From NCBI RefSeq assembly GCF_049801075.1, contig NZ_JBNAGG010000001.1, positions 434,001 to 498,000 of the forward strand: DNA of 64,000 bases. The letters run 5' to 3'. This stretch comes from Maritalea sp049801075. GTDB taxonomy: Bacteria > Pseudomonadota > Alphaproteobacteria > Rhizobiales > Devosiaceae. Each line of letters opens with the position of its first letter. The stretch's first letter is position 1. Positions 1 through 7,658 of this stretch are shown here, piece after piece. Both the position numbers and the translations under genes were made by a program. The notes under the pieces were generated by a model, which saw nothing but the letters and a program-made list of their open reading frames with translations, made no database searches and was not told where the DNA came from.

Positions 1-399
1 GTCTTTTGGCACCATGAAGCCCTGACCATCATAGAACATTACGCCTGTAAAGGAGATGCCCAAGTTGGTGTCGCGGCTCATTGTCCATGTTGTTGTACGT
101 GACAACACATCAATTTCACCTGAAGAAAGCGCCGTAAAACGCTCTTTAGATGTCAATGGAGTAAAGCGAACAGCTTCTGGATCATCAAAGATCGCTGCAG
201 CCATTGCGCGGCAATAGTCTACATCGATACCTGACCAGTTATTGTTTTCATCAGGAGATGCAAAGCCTGGTGTGCTTGGTGCAACACCACACTGCAGGTA
301 ACCTTTTGCCTGCACATCTTCCAACGTGTCCGCCATTGCTGCTGACGCTGAAAGGCTCAACGCAGCTCCAAGAGCGATTGTTACGATTTTTTTATTCAT
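1..399 (-). CDS. aapJ: General L-amino acid ABC transporter, periplasmic binding protein (3' part cut off by window edge)
   Basis: The 133 visible codons begin at ATG 399 and run off the left edge. A typical Sec signal peptide (basic MNKK, hydrophobic core, Ala-rich end at about residue 23) is followed by a mature start containing QCGVAPSTPGF and later GIDVDYCRAMAAAIF, features of the SBP_bac_3 amino-acid-binding family and of AapJ in particular. The protein would capture L-amino acids in the periplasm for the AapQMP importer, whose genes should lie beyond the window. It is transcribed divergently from metC, the neighbour aapJ has in Rhizobium. The family call is firm; the symbol rests on this similarity and on context. 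Confidence 0.85.
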   Translation of the reverse strand, partial: MNKKIVTIALGAALSLSASAAMADTLEDVQAKGYLQCGVAPSTPGFASPDENNNWSGIDVDYCRAMAAAIFDDPEAVRFTPLTSKERFTALSSGEIDVLSRTTTWTMSRDTNLGISFTGVMFYDGQGFMVPKD

Positions 400-534
400 A
401 ACGTTGCCTTTTTTCCTAACCCTTTTAATTTTTTAGCCTCCCCCTCCTTGGATGGAGACTACATGCAGCACATTGTATTGTGCGCACTTGCACTATCGAA
501 AAGCACTTTTGCTTTGCGGTCAAGAGTGTTGATA

Positions 535-567
535 AAACTAATGTAAATCACACCCAAACTAATGTAA
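535..567. promoter_or_regulatory. Two 12-bp direct repeats in the aapJ-metC intergenic region
   Basis: AAACTAATGTAA occurs at 535-546 and again at 556-567, exactly 21 bp apart (two helical turns), 46 bp upstream of the metC start. This suggests two sites on one face of the helix for a dimeric or cooperative regulator. The 213-bp divergent region 400-612 holds nothing else I can assign. The regulator is unknown. Confidence 0.45.
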
Positions 568-612
568 GTAAATGTGTAAGTTAGAAAAAAAATTTTGGTA
601 ATGGCAAAATAA

Positions 613-1809
613 ATGAGTAAAAACGATACCAATTCCACACCTAAAAGCCCGGCAACAATAGTTACGCATCACGGGCGAAACCCAGAAAATCAATTTGGTT
701 TTGTCAATACGCCAATCGTGCGCGGCTCTACGGTCCTTTTCGACAGCTATGAGCAGATCAAAGGCAATAAACGCACTTATGCTTATGGACGGCACGGCAA
801 TCCAACTGATGATGCGGTTCGGCACGTGATCACCGAATTGGAACATGGCGCCGAAACTTTGCTGGCGCCGTCGGGTGTAAATGCCATCACCACTGCTTTG
901 CTTTCTGTTTTGAGCACAGGCGACGACTTACTGATGTGTGACACAGTTTATGAGCCGACACGCCAATTCTGCGATTCTGTGCTGCAAAAGATGGGAATCA
1001 CGACCCGCTATTATGATCCGACCATCGGTGCAGACATTGAGCAATTGCTGCAGCCCAACACCCGCGCAGTCATGACGGAATCACCAGGGTCGTTGACCTT
1101 TGAAGTGCAAGATTTACCGGCCATCGCAAAAGTTTGCGCGCCGCGCGGCATCTCTATTTTGGCAGATAATAGCTGGGCGTCGCCGATCTATTACAAACCC
1201 TTGGACCTAGGGGCGAATATCGTCATTCACGCTGGCACAAAAATGTTTGCCGGTCATTCAGACGTCATGTTCGGGACGATTACCGCTGATGAGGCCCATG
1301 CACAGGAGCTCAAAAAGACATATCGCGCGCTGGGTGTATGTGTGTCACCTGAAGATAGTTTCCTGATCGGGCGCGGCTTGCGGACCTTGGAATTAAGAAT
1401 GCGCGAGCAAGGAGGAAAAGCGCTGGCGATGGCTGAATGGCTTCAAGGTCATCCGCTCGTCGAGACAGTGCTGCACCCTGCTCTGCCAAGCCATCCACAG
1501 CATCAGATTTTCAAGCGCGATTTCACTGGATCGGGGTCATTGTTCAGCTTTATCCTCAAACCTGCGGGCGAAGAAGCCATTGCCGCCATGGTCGACGATA
1601 TGAACCTATTTGGCATGGGATATAGCTGGGGTGGCTATGAGAGTTTAATTCTGCCTGTCAAAATTGCCTCACAGCGCTCAGCGACCACTTGGCCGCACGA
1701 AGGCAATTTGATTCGAGTGAATATTGGTCTTGAAGGTTATGAAGACCTGCAAAATGATTTGGCAGATGGCTTGGAGCGCTACAGCCAAATGTCAAACCAT
1801 AAGCTCTAG
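613..1809 (+). CDS. metC: Cystathionine beta-lyase
   Basis: This 398-residue PLP enzyme belongs to the Cys/Met metabolism family and should cleave cystathionine to homocysteine, pyruvate and ammonia in methionine synthesis. Visible landmarks are the YGRHGNPT segment near residue 58, the cofactor-ring stacking region APSGVNAITTAL near 85, the conserved DNSWASP near 185 and the PLP-binding lysine K210 in HAGTKMFAGHSD. Length matches the family. Rhizobial metC genes sit beside aapJ as here. The ATG start is preceded by an A-rich stretch with no strong Shine-Dalgarno. A strong terminator lies just past the stop, inside the convergent PAP2 gene. Confidence 0.9.
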   Translation: MSKNDTNSTPKSPATIVTHHGRNPENQFGFVNTPIVRGSTVLFDSYEQIKGNKRTYAYGRHGNPTDDAVRHVITELEHGAETLLAPSGVNAITTALLSVLSTGDDLLMCDTVYEPTRQFCDSVLQKMGITTRYYDPTIGADIEQLLQPNTRAVMTESPGSLTFEVQDLPAIAKVCAPRGISILADNSWASPIYYKPLDLGANIVIHAGTKMFAGHSDVMFGTITADEAHAQELKKTYRALGVCVSPEDSFLIGRGLRTLELRMREQGGKALAMAEWLQGHPLVETVLHPALPSHPQHQIFKRDFTGSGSLFSFILKPAGEEAIAAMVDDMNLFGMGYSWGGYESLILPVKIASQRSATTWPHEGNLIRVNIGLEGYEDLQNDLADGLERYSQMSNHKL

Positions 1810-2558
1810 CGTTTGCTGCGATGTAATTTAAACGGCGCATACCATTGCACATGGTTTGCGCCGTTTTTGATTCGAAAGCCGCCCAACTTCAAGATGTATA
1901 AATGATGCACCGCCAACGCACCCAACACACCTACAAGAGATCCCGCGAGAATATCGGTCAAAAAATGTGCGCCAATCACGAGGCGTGACATTGCCACGAA
2001 ACCGGCCAGGATGAAGGCTACCGCCCCCCAACGACGCCCCGCCAACAAAAACACGACAACTGCTGCAGCAAATGAAGTGGTGGTGTGGCCAGATGGAAAA
2101 GATTGGAAGGTCCAAGCCTTATCCATCAAAAAGTGCGGCTGAAAATAGGTCGCGCCCAACTCTTCCAAATGCATCGGACGGGCGCGGCCAATGGCACGCT
2201 TCATCAAATTTGTGGCCAAACCGGGCAATCCGATTCCCAAAAAGATAAAGCCAGATAGGCCCGTGATGGCGCGCGCCTTCCAATAATGCGAATATTTCAA
2301 ACCCAAAAAACCGATGATGGGTGTCAAAAGCCAAATAAAGAAGGTGGGAATCAGCATCCAGTTGGATTTTCCGATGTCTGTCGTCCACTGAAAAAAGGAA
2401 ATTATCGGTTCTGGCGCGCCAGTGAAAAAATTTGACAAAGATTTGTCAAAAAAAATTGCGACGATCAAAATTAGCGTTAAAAAACTGAGATAGAAAGCTG
2501 AAAGCCAAGCCAGCGAACGGTTTGAGGGATTGATATGGGCTTGAAACAGCTTTATCAT
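1806..2558 (-). CDS. PAP2-family membrane phosphatase
   Basis: This 250-residue integral membrane protein has about six hydrophobic segments. It carries the full type 2 phosphatidic acid phosphatase signature: K120...RP127-128 (in KRAIGRARP), PSGH at 155-158, and SR191-192 with H198 and D202 in SRLVIGAHFLTD. The family removes phosphate from phosphatidate, undecaprenyl pyrophosphate or lipid A; the substrate cannot be read from sequence. The gene is tail to tail with metC, and the two stop codons share the palindrome CTAG at 1806-1809. Membrane phosphatase is firm, substrate unknown. Confidence 0.88.
   Translation of the reverse strand: MIKLFQAHINPSNRSLAWLSAFYLSFLTLILIVAIFFDKSLSNFFTGAPEPIISFFQWTTDIGKSNWMLIPTFFIWLLTPIIGFLGLKYSHYWKARAITGLSGFIFLGIGLPGLATNLMKRAIGRARPMHLEELGATYFQPHFLMDKAWTFQSFPSGHTTTSFAAAVVVFLLAGRRWGAVAFILAGFVAMSRLVIGAHFLTDILAGSLVGVLGALAVHHLYILKLGGFRIKNGANHVQWYAPFKLHRSKR
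1830..1868 (+). terminator. Rho-independent terminator of metC, inside the PAP2 coding sequence
   Basis: The arm at 1830-1845 (AAACGGCGCAT then ACCAT) pairs with 1851-1866 (ATGGT then TGCGCCGTTT) with a single T-T mismatch and a 5-nt loop, and a T run follows at 1864-1868. It lies 21 bp after the metC stop and within the last codons of the convergent phosphatase gene. Confidence 0.8.
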
Positions 2559-2685
2559 TTACGTTTCCTTGTGCATTTATTTTTGAAAAAATGCATTTTT
2601 TTCAAAAAGGTCAACTATCATGACTTGCCTGATGTCACAAGAATGTGTAAAGCCCTGTCCGGTGATCACATCTCGTGTGAAACGT

Positions 2686-2762
2686 CGGAGCATAGCTCAG
2701 CCTGGTAGAGCACTGGTTTTGGGTACCAGGGGTCGCAAGTTCGAATCTTGCTGCTCCGACCA
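2686..2762 (+). tRNA. tRNA-Pro(TGG)
   Basis: A 77-nt cloverleaf: acceptor CGGAGCA pairs with TGCTCCG, the D arm contains AGCTCAGCCTGGTAGAGC, the anticodon stem CTGGT/ACCAG encloses loop TTTGGGT with anticodon TGG, the T arm has GTTCGAATC, and CCA is encoded. It reads proline codon CCA and, by wobble, other CCN codons. Confidence 0.97.
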
Positions 2763-2790
2763 TCACGGGAAAATGAGGACAACAAAGATC

Positions 2791-3096
2791 ATGACAGCAC
2801 GTATTTTTCGTCCAGCCAAAAACGCCATGCAATCTGGTAGAGGCAAATCGAAACACTGGCTGTTGGTTTTTGAACCCGAAGCACCGCGCGAGATCGACCC
2901 GTTGATGGGTTACACCTCCTCCACAGACATGGCATCGCAAATCAAGCTGCGTTTTGACAGCCTTGAAGATGCTGAGAATTATGCGAAGCGCAAGGGCATT
3001 GAATATATGGTGCAGCAGCCCCACGAAACGGCCCCCAAAAAAGTCGCCTACGCTGACAATTTCCGGTCTGATCGCAAGGCCCCTTGGACCCACTAA
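2791..3096 (+). CDS. NADH dehydrogenase complex I accessory subunit, NDUFS4 (18 kDa) family
   Basis: This 101-residue protein starts MTARIFRPAKNAMQSG and contains KHWLLVFEPEAPREIDPLMGY and RFDSLEDAENYAKRKGIEY, the hallmarks of the ETC_C1_NDUFS4 family found in mitochondria and alphaproteobacteria. It should be a peripheral accessory subunit of respiratory complex I. ATG 2791 is chosen because family members begin here and a GAGG lies about 11 bp upstream; an in-frame ATG at 2773 is possible. The reading frame stays open upstream through tRNA-Pro, which is not coding. It sits between two tRNA genes. Confidence 0.9.
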   Translation: MTARIFRPAKNAMQSGRGKSKHWLLVFEPEAPREIDPLMGYTSSTDMASQIKLRFDSLEDAENYAKRKGIEYMVQQPHETAPKKVAYADNFRSDRKAPWTH

Positions 3097-3115
3097 TTGA
3101 TACCACCGTTGTTTG

Positions 3116-3192
3116 GGTCCCGTAGCTCAACTGGATAGAGCAATTGACTTCTAATCAATAGGTTGCAGGTTCGAGTCCTGCCGGGATCGCCA
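3116..3192 (+). tRNA. tRNA-Arg(TCT)
   Basis: A 77-nt cloverleaf: acceptor GGTCCCG pairs with CGGGATC (one G-T wobble), the D arm has AGCTCAACTGGATAGAGC, the anticodon stem ATTGA/TCAAT encloses CTTCTAA with anticodon TCT, the T arm has GTTCGAGTC, and CCA is encoded. I found no copy of its 3' end downstream that would mark an integration site. Confidence 0.97.
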
Positions 3193-3413
3193 CAACCTAT
3201 GGGTTTTAGCGGCTTGCAATAGCTATCCCGTAAAAACCATTCTATTGAAACACCATGCGTTTTTGCTCACCGTGGCTAGCCCGTTTAGCTGCAGCGTTTG
3301 AATTGTCCGCTTTGAGCCCAGAGCCGACCTGCGCGACATCCGCAGTGGGAGGATTTGTTGCCCGGCAATGATGCTTGTTCTAGGGTAGGAGATGAATTCT
3401 GGAGGATCGTCTT

Positions 3414-4148
3414 TTGAGCTTTATCAGGTCTCTTTTACCAATGAGATCAGCTGATCAAGAGCTTCTGGCAACAATTATTGCCAACGGCTCAATCTGGCAG
3501 ATCGAATCGTCGATTTCGAAAGGCGCGAACCTAAACGCGCAGGATTACAGGAGTTGCGTCCGCAAAGGCTATGAGGGTTTTACGCCGCTTCACTATGCTT
3601 CTAACTGGCGTTCCAAAAACCATAAACGAAAAGATTTAGTTGAGTTGATCCTGAGATCGAAAGGCGATCCGAATATCCAATCTAAATATGGCCATAGTCC
3701 TCTGCATAATTTTTCCATCGTAGGCGATGATGAATCAATATTACTGTTGTTACAAAACGGGGCTAAGATTAATTGTTTCAACAAATCTGGAGACACACCT
3801 TTGCACTATTCTTGTAGATTCGGGCACCTCTCAACAGTCCGAATGCTTTTGGAATGGAATGCAAGTGTCAATGCTTTTCTTCCAAACATTGAACTTAATC
3901 AAGACGGAAAAACGCCGCTCCATTCCGCCGTGCAGTCTCTGAATATCGAGGTTGTCAAATTGTTAGTTAGACATGGCGCAAATCCAACGCTCGCAACTTT
4001 AAGCTCCAGAACCAAAAAAGAAACACCATTGCAGTACGCAATCGATCATGAACGCCTCATAAAACACGGATACAATCCAAGCGAAGAAGATAGGGCCGCG
4101 AGCCAGCAAGCCATATCAAGTATTATTGAATATTTAAAAGCCCTTTGA
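3414..4148 (+). CDS. Ankyrin-repeat protein
   Basis: This 244-residue protein has four to five ankyrin repeats between about residues 50 and 220, recognisable by TPLHYASNW, SPLHNFSIVG, TPLHYSCRFGH, TPLHSAVQSL and TPLQYAIDH, each followed by a hydrophobic helix and a loop with GA or GADPN-like residues. Ankyrin stacks bind other proteins; the partner is unknown. There is no signal peptide or membrane segment, so it is probably cytoplasmic. The start is taken as TTG 3414 because GGAGGA at 3401-3406 is ideally placed; the next in-frame ATG is at 3441. The stretch 3193-3413 between the tRNA and this gene holds nothing I recognise. Confidence 0.78.
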   Translation: MSFIRSLLPMRSADQELLATIIANGSIWQIESSISKGANLNAQDYRSCVRKGYEGFTPLHYASNWRSKNHKRKDLVELILRSKGDPNIQSKYGHSPLHNFSIVGDDESILLLLQNGAKINCFNKSGDTPLHYSCRFGHLSTVRMLLEWNASVNAFLPNIELNQDGKTPLHSAVQSLNIEVVKLLVRHGANPTLATLSSRTKKETPLQYAIDHERLIKHGYNPSEEDRAASQQAISSIIEYLKAL

Positions 4149-4183
4149 GCAACTGATGCGGAATGGCGACCTTGTCCACACTG

Positions 4184-4215
4184 CCGTCGTTGGTTCGGAT
4201 TGCAGCGAACGACGG
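4184..4215. repeat. Imperfect hairpin in the gap after the ankyrin gene
   Basis: CCGTC (4184-4188) and GTTCG (4193-4197) pair with CGAAC (4206-4210) and GACGG (4211-4215), leaving a 4-nt bulge. No T run follows, so it is not a clear terminator. The rest of 4149-4442 shows only short, poorly supported open frames. Confidence 0.3.
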
Positions 4216-4442
4216 CCTTCCGCCCGATGTGCCAATTCGCGATGCCCAAGCGAATGTCTCAAAGGTCCGCAGAACTGCCATTGATCACATTCTTTGTAGA
4301 ACTGTACGGCATCATCCACGACCTATCAGCAAGAATTAAGATACAGCCATATATCCGTCAAATAGGCCCCACTCCCACCTCGCCCATTGAAATGAGTCCA
4401 TTTTTACCCACATGATTAAGTGTACTTATCACTGGGGGAAAA

Positions 4443-4613
4443 ATGGAACGTAAAATCAACATTACGCAGCACTCCGGCACAGGAATGCTTTGGTTCGGCG
4501 GCTGGTTGTTTACAATCGGCTATTTGAATCTGAATTTCATTCAAGGTCTGATTGGTCTTTTGGTGTGGCCTTATTATCTCGGCAGCCATTTTGCGCCAAT
4601 GATTGGGGGCTAG
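4443..4613 (+). CDS. Small hydrophobic membrane protein, 56 residues
   Basis: ATG 4443 follows a run of five G's, and the frame reads 56 codons to TAG. The N-terminus is short and polar (MERKINITQHSG). Two hydrophobic stretches, roughly residues 14-32 (MLWFGGWLFTIGYLNLNF) and 34-48 (GLIGLLVWPYYLGSH), suggest one or two membrane helices. Small proteins of this composition are often annotated only as hypothetical. It is convergent with the TRAP permease genes. The case for translation is the start context and a protein-like hydrophobic pattern; it could also be spurious. Confidence 0.5.
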   Translation: MERKINITQHSGTGMLWFGGWLFTIGYLNLNFIQGLIGLLVWPYYLGSHFAPMIGG

Positions 4614-4646
4614 AGGCGACATGAAGGCGCTTACACGTTTAGCGCC

Positions 4647-6017
4647 TTAGCCTTGCAGAACCCTGGGTAAGAACAGCACCAACCCTGGCAGCGCCAGCAG
4701 CAGGCCGACGCGCAAGATTTCTACGGTGAAGAAGGGCAGAATGCCTTTGTAAGTTTCGGTCATAGGCGTATTCTTGCTCAGGCCCGAAATGACAAATACA
4801 TTCATGCCCACTGGTGGCGTGATGAGCCCTAGCTCGACAACAATAAGTGCTAAAATGCCGAACCAGATTTTCAAATCTTCAGTGCTCATGCCGAATGCGG
4901 CGCCATCTGCGCCTTGATACAGACCGCCATTCACTTCAACCAGTACGGGCCAGAAAAACGGCACCACGAGCAAAATCATGGATAAGGAGTCCATCAGGCA
5001 GCCGAGAATGATTAGGGCGATCAATAAAGCGATAAGAATCGTAAATGCGGGCAATCCGCTTTCAATGGCCCAGCTTGCAGCCGCTTGTGGCACCCCTGCC
5101 CGCGACATGAAGATTTTCAGCATTTCAGCGCCGAGTAAAATCAAATAGATCATGCCTGATGTGCGCGCTGTATCCAATAAGGCGGCCTTAGCGTCTGGCC
5201 AATTCAATTGTTTGCGCAATAGGCCATATATTGCCACCAAAAACACACCAATGGCTGCGGCGGGTGTAGGATTATATAGCCCAAGATAAATGCCGCCGAT
5301 CACCGCCGCGAAAATCAACAAGACGGGCAGCACAGCGCGTGTCGCGCTTTTGCGGTCGCCTTTGCTCATTGTTGCTGCTTTTGGTGCCAGGTCCGGCTTG
5401 AAACGCACAACAATTGCAATGGCGAGCATAAAGAAGATCACGGCAATCACGCCAGGCACCAGCGCGGCCATAAACATGGTGACGATATTGGCCTCAACAA
5501 TAATGGCATAAATGACCAATACAACTGAAGGCGGAATCAGGATGCCTAGCACACCGCCAGCGGCGATGGTTCCTGTCGCGAGGCTGCCGGCATATTTCAG
5601 CCGCTCTAACTCAGGCAGGGCCACTTTGCCCATCGTTGTGGCGGTGGCGAGTGATGAGCCACACACGGCACCGAATGTAGCACATGCCGCCACGGCAGAC
5701 ATGGCAGCACCGCCCCTTAGCCAACCAAGCCACGCCTGCGCTGCCTGAAACAGATCGCGCCCCATGCCAATCTTTGTCGCCAATGCGCCCATCAGCAAAA
5801 ACATGGGCACAACACTTAAATCGTAGATTGAGAATTGGCCATAAGCTAGGGTTTTGAGCTGGGACAGAAAGATTGACGGGCCGTTGACCAGCGTCACGCC
5901 AATGCCGCCAACCAAAATCATGGCGAAAGCGATCGGCATACGTAAAATGATCAGGCCGATTAAAGCAAATGTACCCAAAAGCCCGAGGGCAAAGGGTTCA
6001 GCCAACCACTCAAACAT
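4647..6017 (-). CDS. dctM: TRAP transporter large permease, DctM family
   Basis: This 456-residue membrane protein with about twelve helices is the ion-coupled transport subunit of a tripartite ATP-independent periplasmic transporter. Family features include the N-terminal LRMPIAFAMILVGGIG, CATFGAVCGSSLATATTMG near residue 115, GILIPPSVVLVIYA near 160 and the C-terminal LITPPVGMNVFVI. It works with the small permease DctQ just upstream; the frames overlap by 8 bp, implying translational coupling. No binding protein DctP is encoded nearby, so the substrate (often a C4-dicarboxylate or other organic acid) cannot be inferred. Confidence 0.9.
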   Translation of the reverse strand: MFEWLAEPFALGLLGTFALIGLIILRMPIAFAMILVGGIGVTLVNGPSIFLSQLKTLAYGQFSIYDLSVVPMFLLMGALATKIGMGRDLFQAAQAWLGWLRGGAAMSAVAACATFGAVCGSSLATATTMGKVALPELERLKYAGSLATGTIAAGGVLGILIPPSVVLVIYAIIVEANIVTMFMAALVPGVIAVIFFMLAIAIVVRFKPDLAPKAATMSKGDRKSATRAVLPVLLIFAAVIGGIYLGLYNPTPAAAIGVFLVAIYGLLRKQLNWPDAKAALLDTARTSGMIYLILLGAEMLKIFMSRAGVPQAAASWAIESGLPAFTILIALLIALIILGCLMDSLSMILLVVPFFWPVLVEVNGGLYQGADGAAFGMSTEDLKIWFGILALIVVELGLITPPVGMNVFVISGLSKNTPMTETYKGILPFFTVEILRVGLLLALPGLVLFLPRVLQG

Positions 6018-6507
6018 TGGAACGCCTTACAAACAGTGATGTGAGCTGCAGTAGCGCCACGCAACTCCAGAGGAAAAGAGAAAAAAGGATTGGCACAAAT
6101 GCTGCCCAATGCGGCAATTGTAAAATTGCTGTTTGGTAGCCATATCGCCATTGATCAATGAGGCCAAAGCTCATGCGCCAGAGCAATAGCAACGCAATCA
6201 ACAGGGAAATGAATGTGGCCACATGTTGCAAAAACGAACGTGCGGGTTGAGCAAGTTTTTGGGTAAAGATATCTGCAGCCACATGCGCGCCATCGCGCTG
6301 GCACAGCGGCAAGAAGCAAAATGCGGCGACTGCAACGCCCATTTCGGTCAGTTCGAAGTCGCCCGCAAAGCCTATTCCGATGGCATTCATTACAGTAGCC
6401 AACACATTGATCAGCACCACCAATGCCAGCACAAAACCGCCGACCAACGCCAAGGCGTCAACCACTCTATATATGAGTGGTGGCAAGCTATAGTTTTGAT
6501 CTGACAT
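6010..6507 (-). CDS. dctQ: TRAP transporter small permease, DctQ family
   Basis: A membrane protein of 165 residues with four predicted helices, including ALALVGGFVLALVVLINVL near the start and the conserved MGVAVAAFCFLPLCQRDGAHV in the middle, typical of DctQ. It scaffolds the DctM permease. The start MSDQNYSLPP (ATG 6507) is preferred because AAGGGG lies 6 nt upstream; longer in-frame starts up to 6558 exist. Its 3' end overlaps the dctM start. In the usual dctPQM order a binding-protein gene would come first, but here the upstream neighbour is a YqaA-like gene. Confidence 0.85.
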   Translation of the reverse strand: MSDQNYSLPPLIYRVVDALALVGGFVLALVVLINVLATVMNAIGIGFAGDFELTEMGVAVAAFCFLPLCQRDGAHVAADIFTQKLAQPARSFLQHVATFISLLIALLLLWRMSFGLIDQWRYGYQTAILQLPHWAAFVPILFSLFLWSCVALLQLTSLFVRRSNV

Positions 6508-6571
6508 ATGCATCCCCTTGTGCATGACATTGATGGTTTGGCGCACGCTAACTGTCAAGCGGCGAATCCGC

Positions 6572-7177
6572 TCAGTGTGGCCAGTAGATCACTGCTACGA
6601 ATGCCAATGCCGTGATAATCACAACAAGCAGACCAAACCATTTTAGATTTTGCTCTGCCCATTGGCGCACATAGGGACCGAAGAGCATAAACGCCAAGGC
6701 GAAGGCGTAAAACCGCAATGCCCGCCCGGCAAAGGCGGCGCAGATAAAAATCAGCAGGTTTATTTTCAAAACGCCCGCGCCGATGCACACCAATTTGAAT
6801 GGAATCGGCGTTACCGCGCCTAGGAATATCGCTGTGATTGCGGCCCAACTATTTTCGACTGCTTGTTGCTGAAAATTGTGGAATGCTGATTCCAATCCAT
6901 AGGTTGTGATGATCCATTGGCCCAATGTTTCAAGGAATGCGAAGCCGATCACATATCCCAACACCCCGCCTGCGAGCGATGCCAGCAGCGCGATATGCGC
7001 CACCATCAATGCACGTTTTGGCGCGCCAACCATCATCGGCAATGCAATTAGGTCCACCGATAATGGCAGCAAAGCGCTTTCAAGAAAGGACGTTGCGGCC
7101 AAAAGGCTATACGCCTTCTTCGACGTTGCCCCTCGCTGCAATTGTTCGGCGTTAATCTTGCTGTGCAACCAGCTCAT
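6572..7177 (-). CDS. YqaA/DedA-like (VTT domain) inner membrane protein
   Basis: This 201-residue protein resembles the YqaA branch of the SNARE-associated/DedA superfamily: SFLESALLPLSVDLIALPMM near residues 31-50, a glycine-rich helix LASLAGGVLGYVIGF, and GAVTPIPFKLVCIGAGVLKI near 130-150 with the re-entrant proline signature. Such proteins act in the inner membrane, and the superfamily is linked to lipid scrambling and proton-dependent processes; this member's role is not established. It begins 8 bp after the DUF192 gene ends, so the two probably form one operon with the cold-shock gene. Confidence 0.8.
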   Translation of the reverse strand: MSWLHSKINAEQLQRGATSKKAYSLLAATSFLESALLPLSVDLIALPMMVGAPKRALMVAHIALLASLAGGVLGYVIGFAFLETLGQWIITTYGLESAFHNFQQQAVENSWAAITAIFLGAVTPIPFKLVCIGAGVLKINLLIFICAAFAGRALRFYAFALAFMLFGPYVRQWAEQNLKWFGLLVVIITALAFVAVIYWPH

Positions 7178-7185
7178 TGCCGGAC

Positions 7186-7644
7186 TTAGCTATTCATGCG
7201 TGGATGGCGCACTTGATCACCAACCTTCAGCCCGTATTGCGCTGAAAGGCCGCCATTGATTTCCAACACAAACCGCACCGGATGTTGCGACGGAATGCTC
7301 GTTGGGTCTTGCGGAATGGCATTTTGATGGATGTGTTTGATAAAGCCGCGCTCATCAATAAAAATCATATCGAGTGGAATGAATGTGTTACGCATCCAAA
7401 AGGCAACCTCTCGGGTTTCCTTAAAATCGAACAACATTCCTTCATCCCGTGGCATTTTAGTGCGGAACATCAGGCCTTTTCGACGCAGTTCAGGTGTATC
7501 TGCCATCTCCACCGTAATTGGGATGTCGCCCAAATCGGTTTGCAAAATCACCAAATTGTCCTTTGACCAACAGCCCGCGAGCAGCAGTACCAAAAAAATA
7601 ACGCTCAGCAGTTTTACCGAGCGTTGCAACATTCTGAACAGCAT
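7186..7644 (-). CDS. DUF192 domain lipoprotein
   Basis: The protein has 152 residues from ATG 7644, with a hydrophobic signal ending in a lipobox (LLLAGC, lipidated Cys about residue 25) and then a DUF192 domain: ADTPELRRKGLMFRTKMP, GMLFDF and VAFWMRNTFIPLDMIFID. DUF192 proteins are small, widespread and exported; their biochemical function is unknown. An upstream in-frame start at 7686 would overlap the cold-shock gene, while 7644 lies just past its stop and has GGACG upstream. DUF192 directly after a cold-shock gene is an arrangement I recall from other Hyphomicrobiales. Confidence 0.85.
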   Translation of the reverse strand: MLFRMLQRSVKLLSVIFLVLLLAGCWSKDNLVILQTDLGDIPITVEMADTPELRRKGLMFRTKMPRDEGMLFDFKETREVAFWMRNTFIPLDMIFIDERGFIKHIHQNAIPQDPTSIPSQHPVRFVLEINGGLSAQYGLKVGDQVRHPRMNS

Positions 7645-7658
7645 ATGTGCGTCCGATA

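Noticed and set aside
481..530. Possible sigma-54 promoter (GCAC ... TTGC) near aapJ
   Set aside because: The spacing between the GC and TTGC parts does not fit the -24/-12 consensus.
2620..2790. In-frame extension of the NDUFS4-like protein across tRNA-Pro
   Set aside because: The extra residues are encoded by the tRNA itself, and family members start at MTARIF.
2635..3093. 152-codon antisense frame over the NDUFS4-like gene
   Set aside because: It contains the GAARFELATPGTQ-type string that arises from tRNA read in antisense; the opposite strand has a conserved gene.
3193..4442. Genomic island attachment site at tRNA-Arg
   Set aside because: No direct repeat of the tRNA 3' end and no integrase were found.
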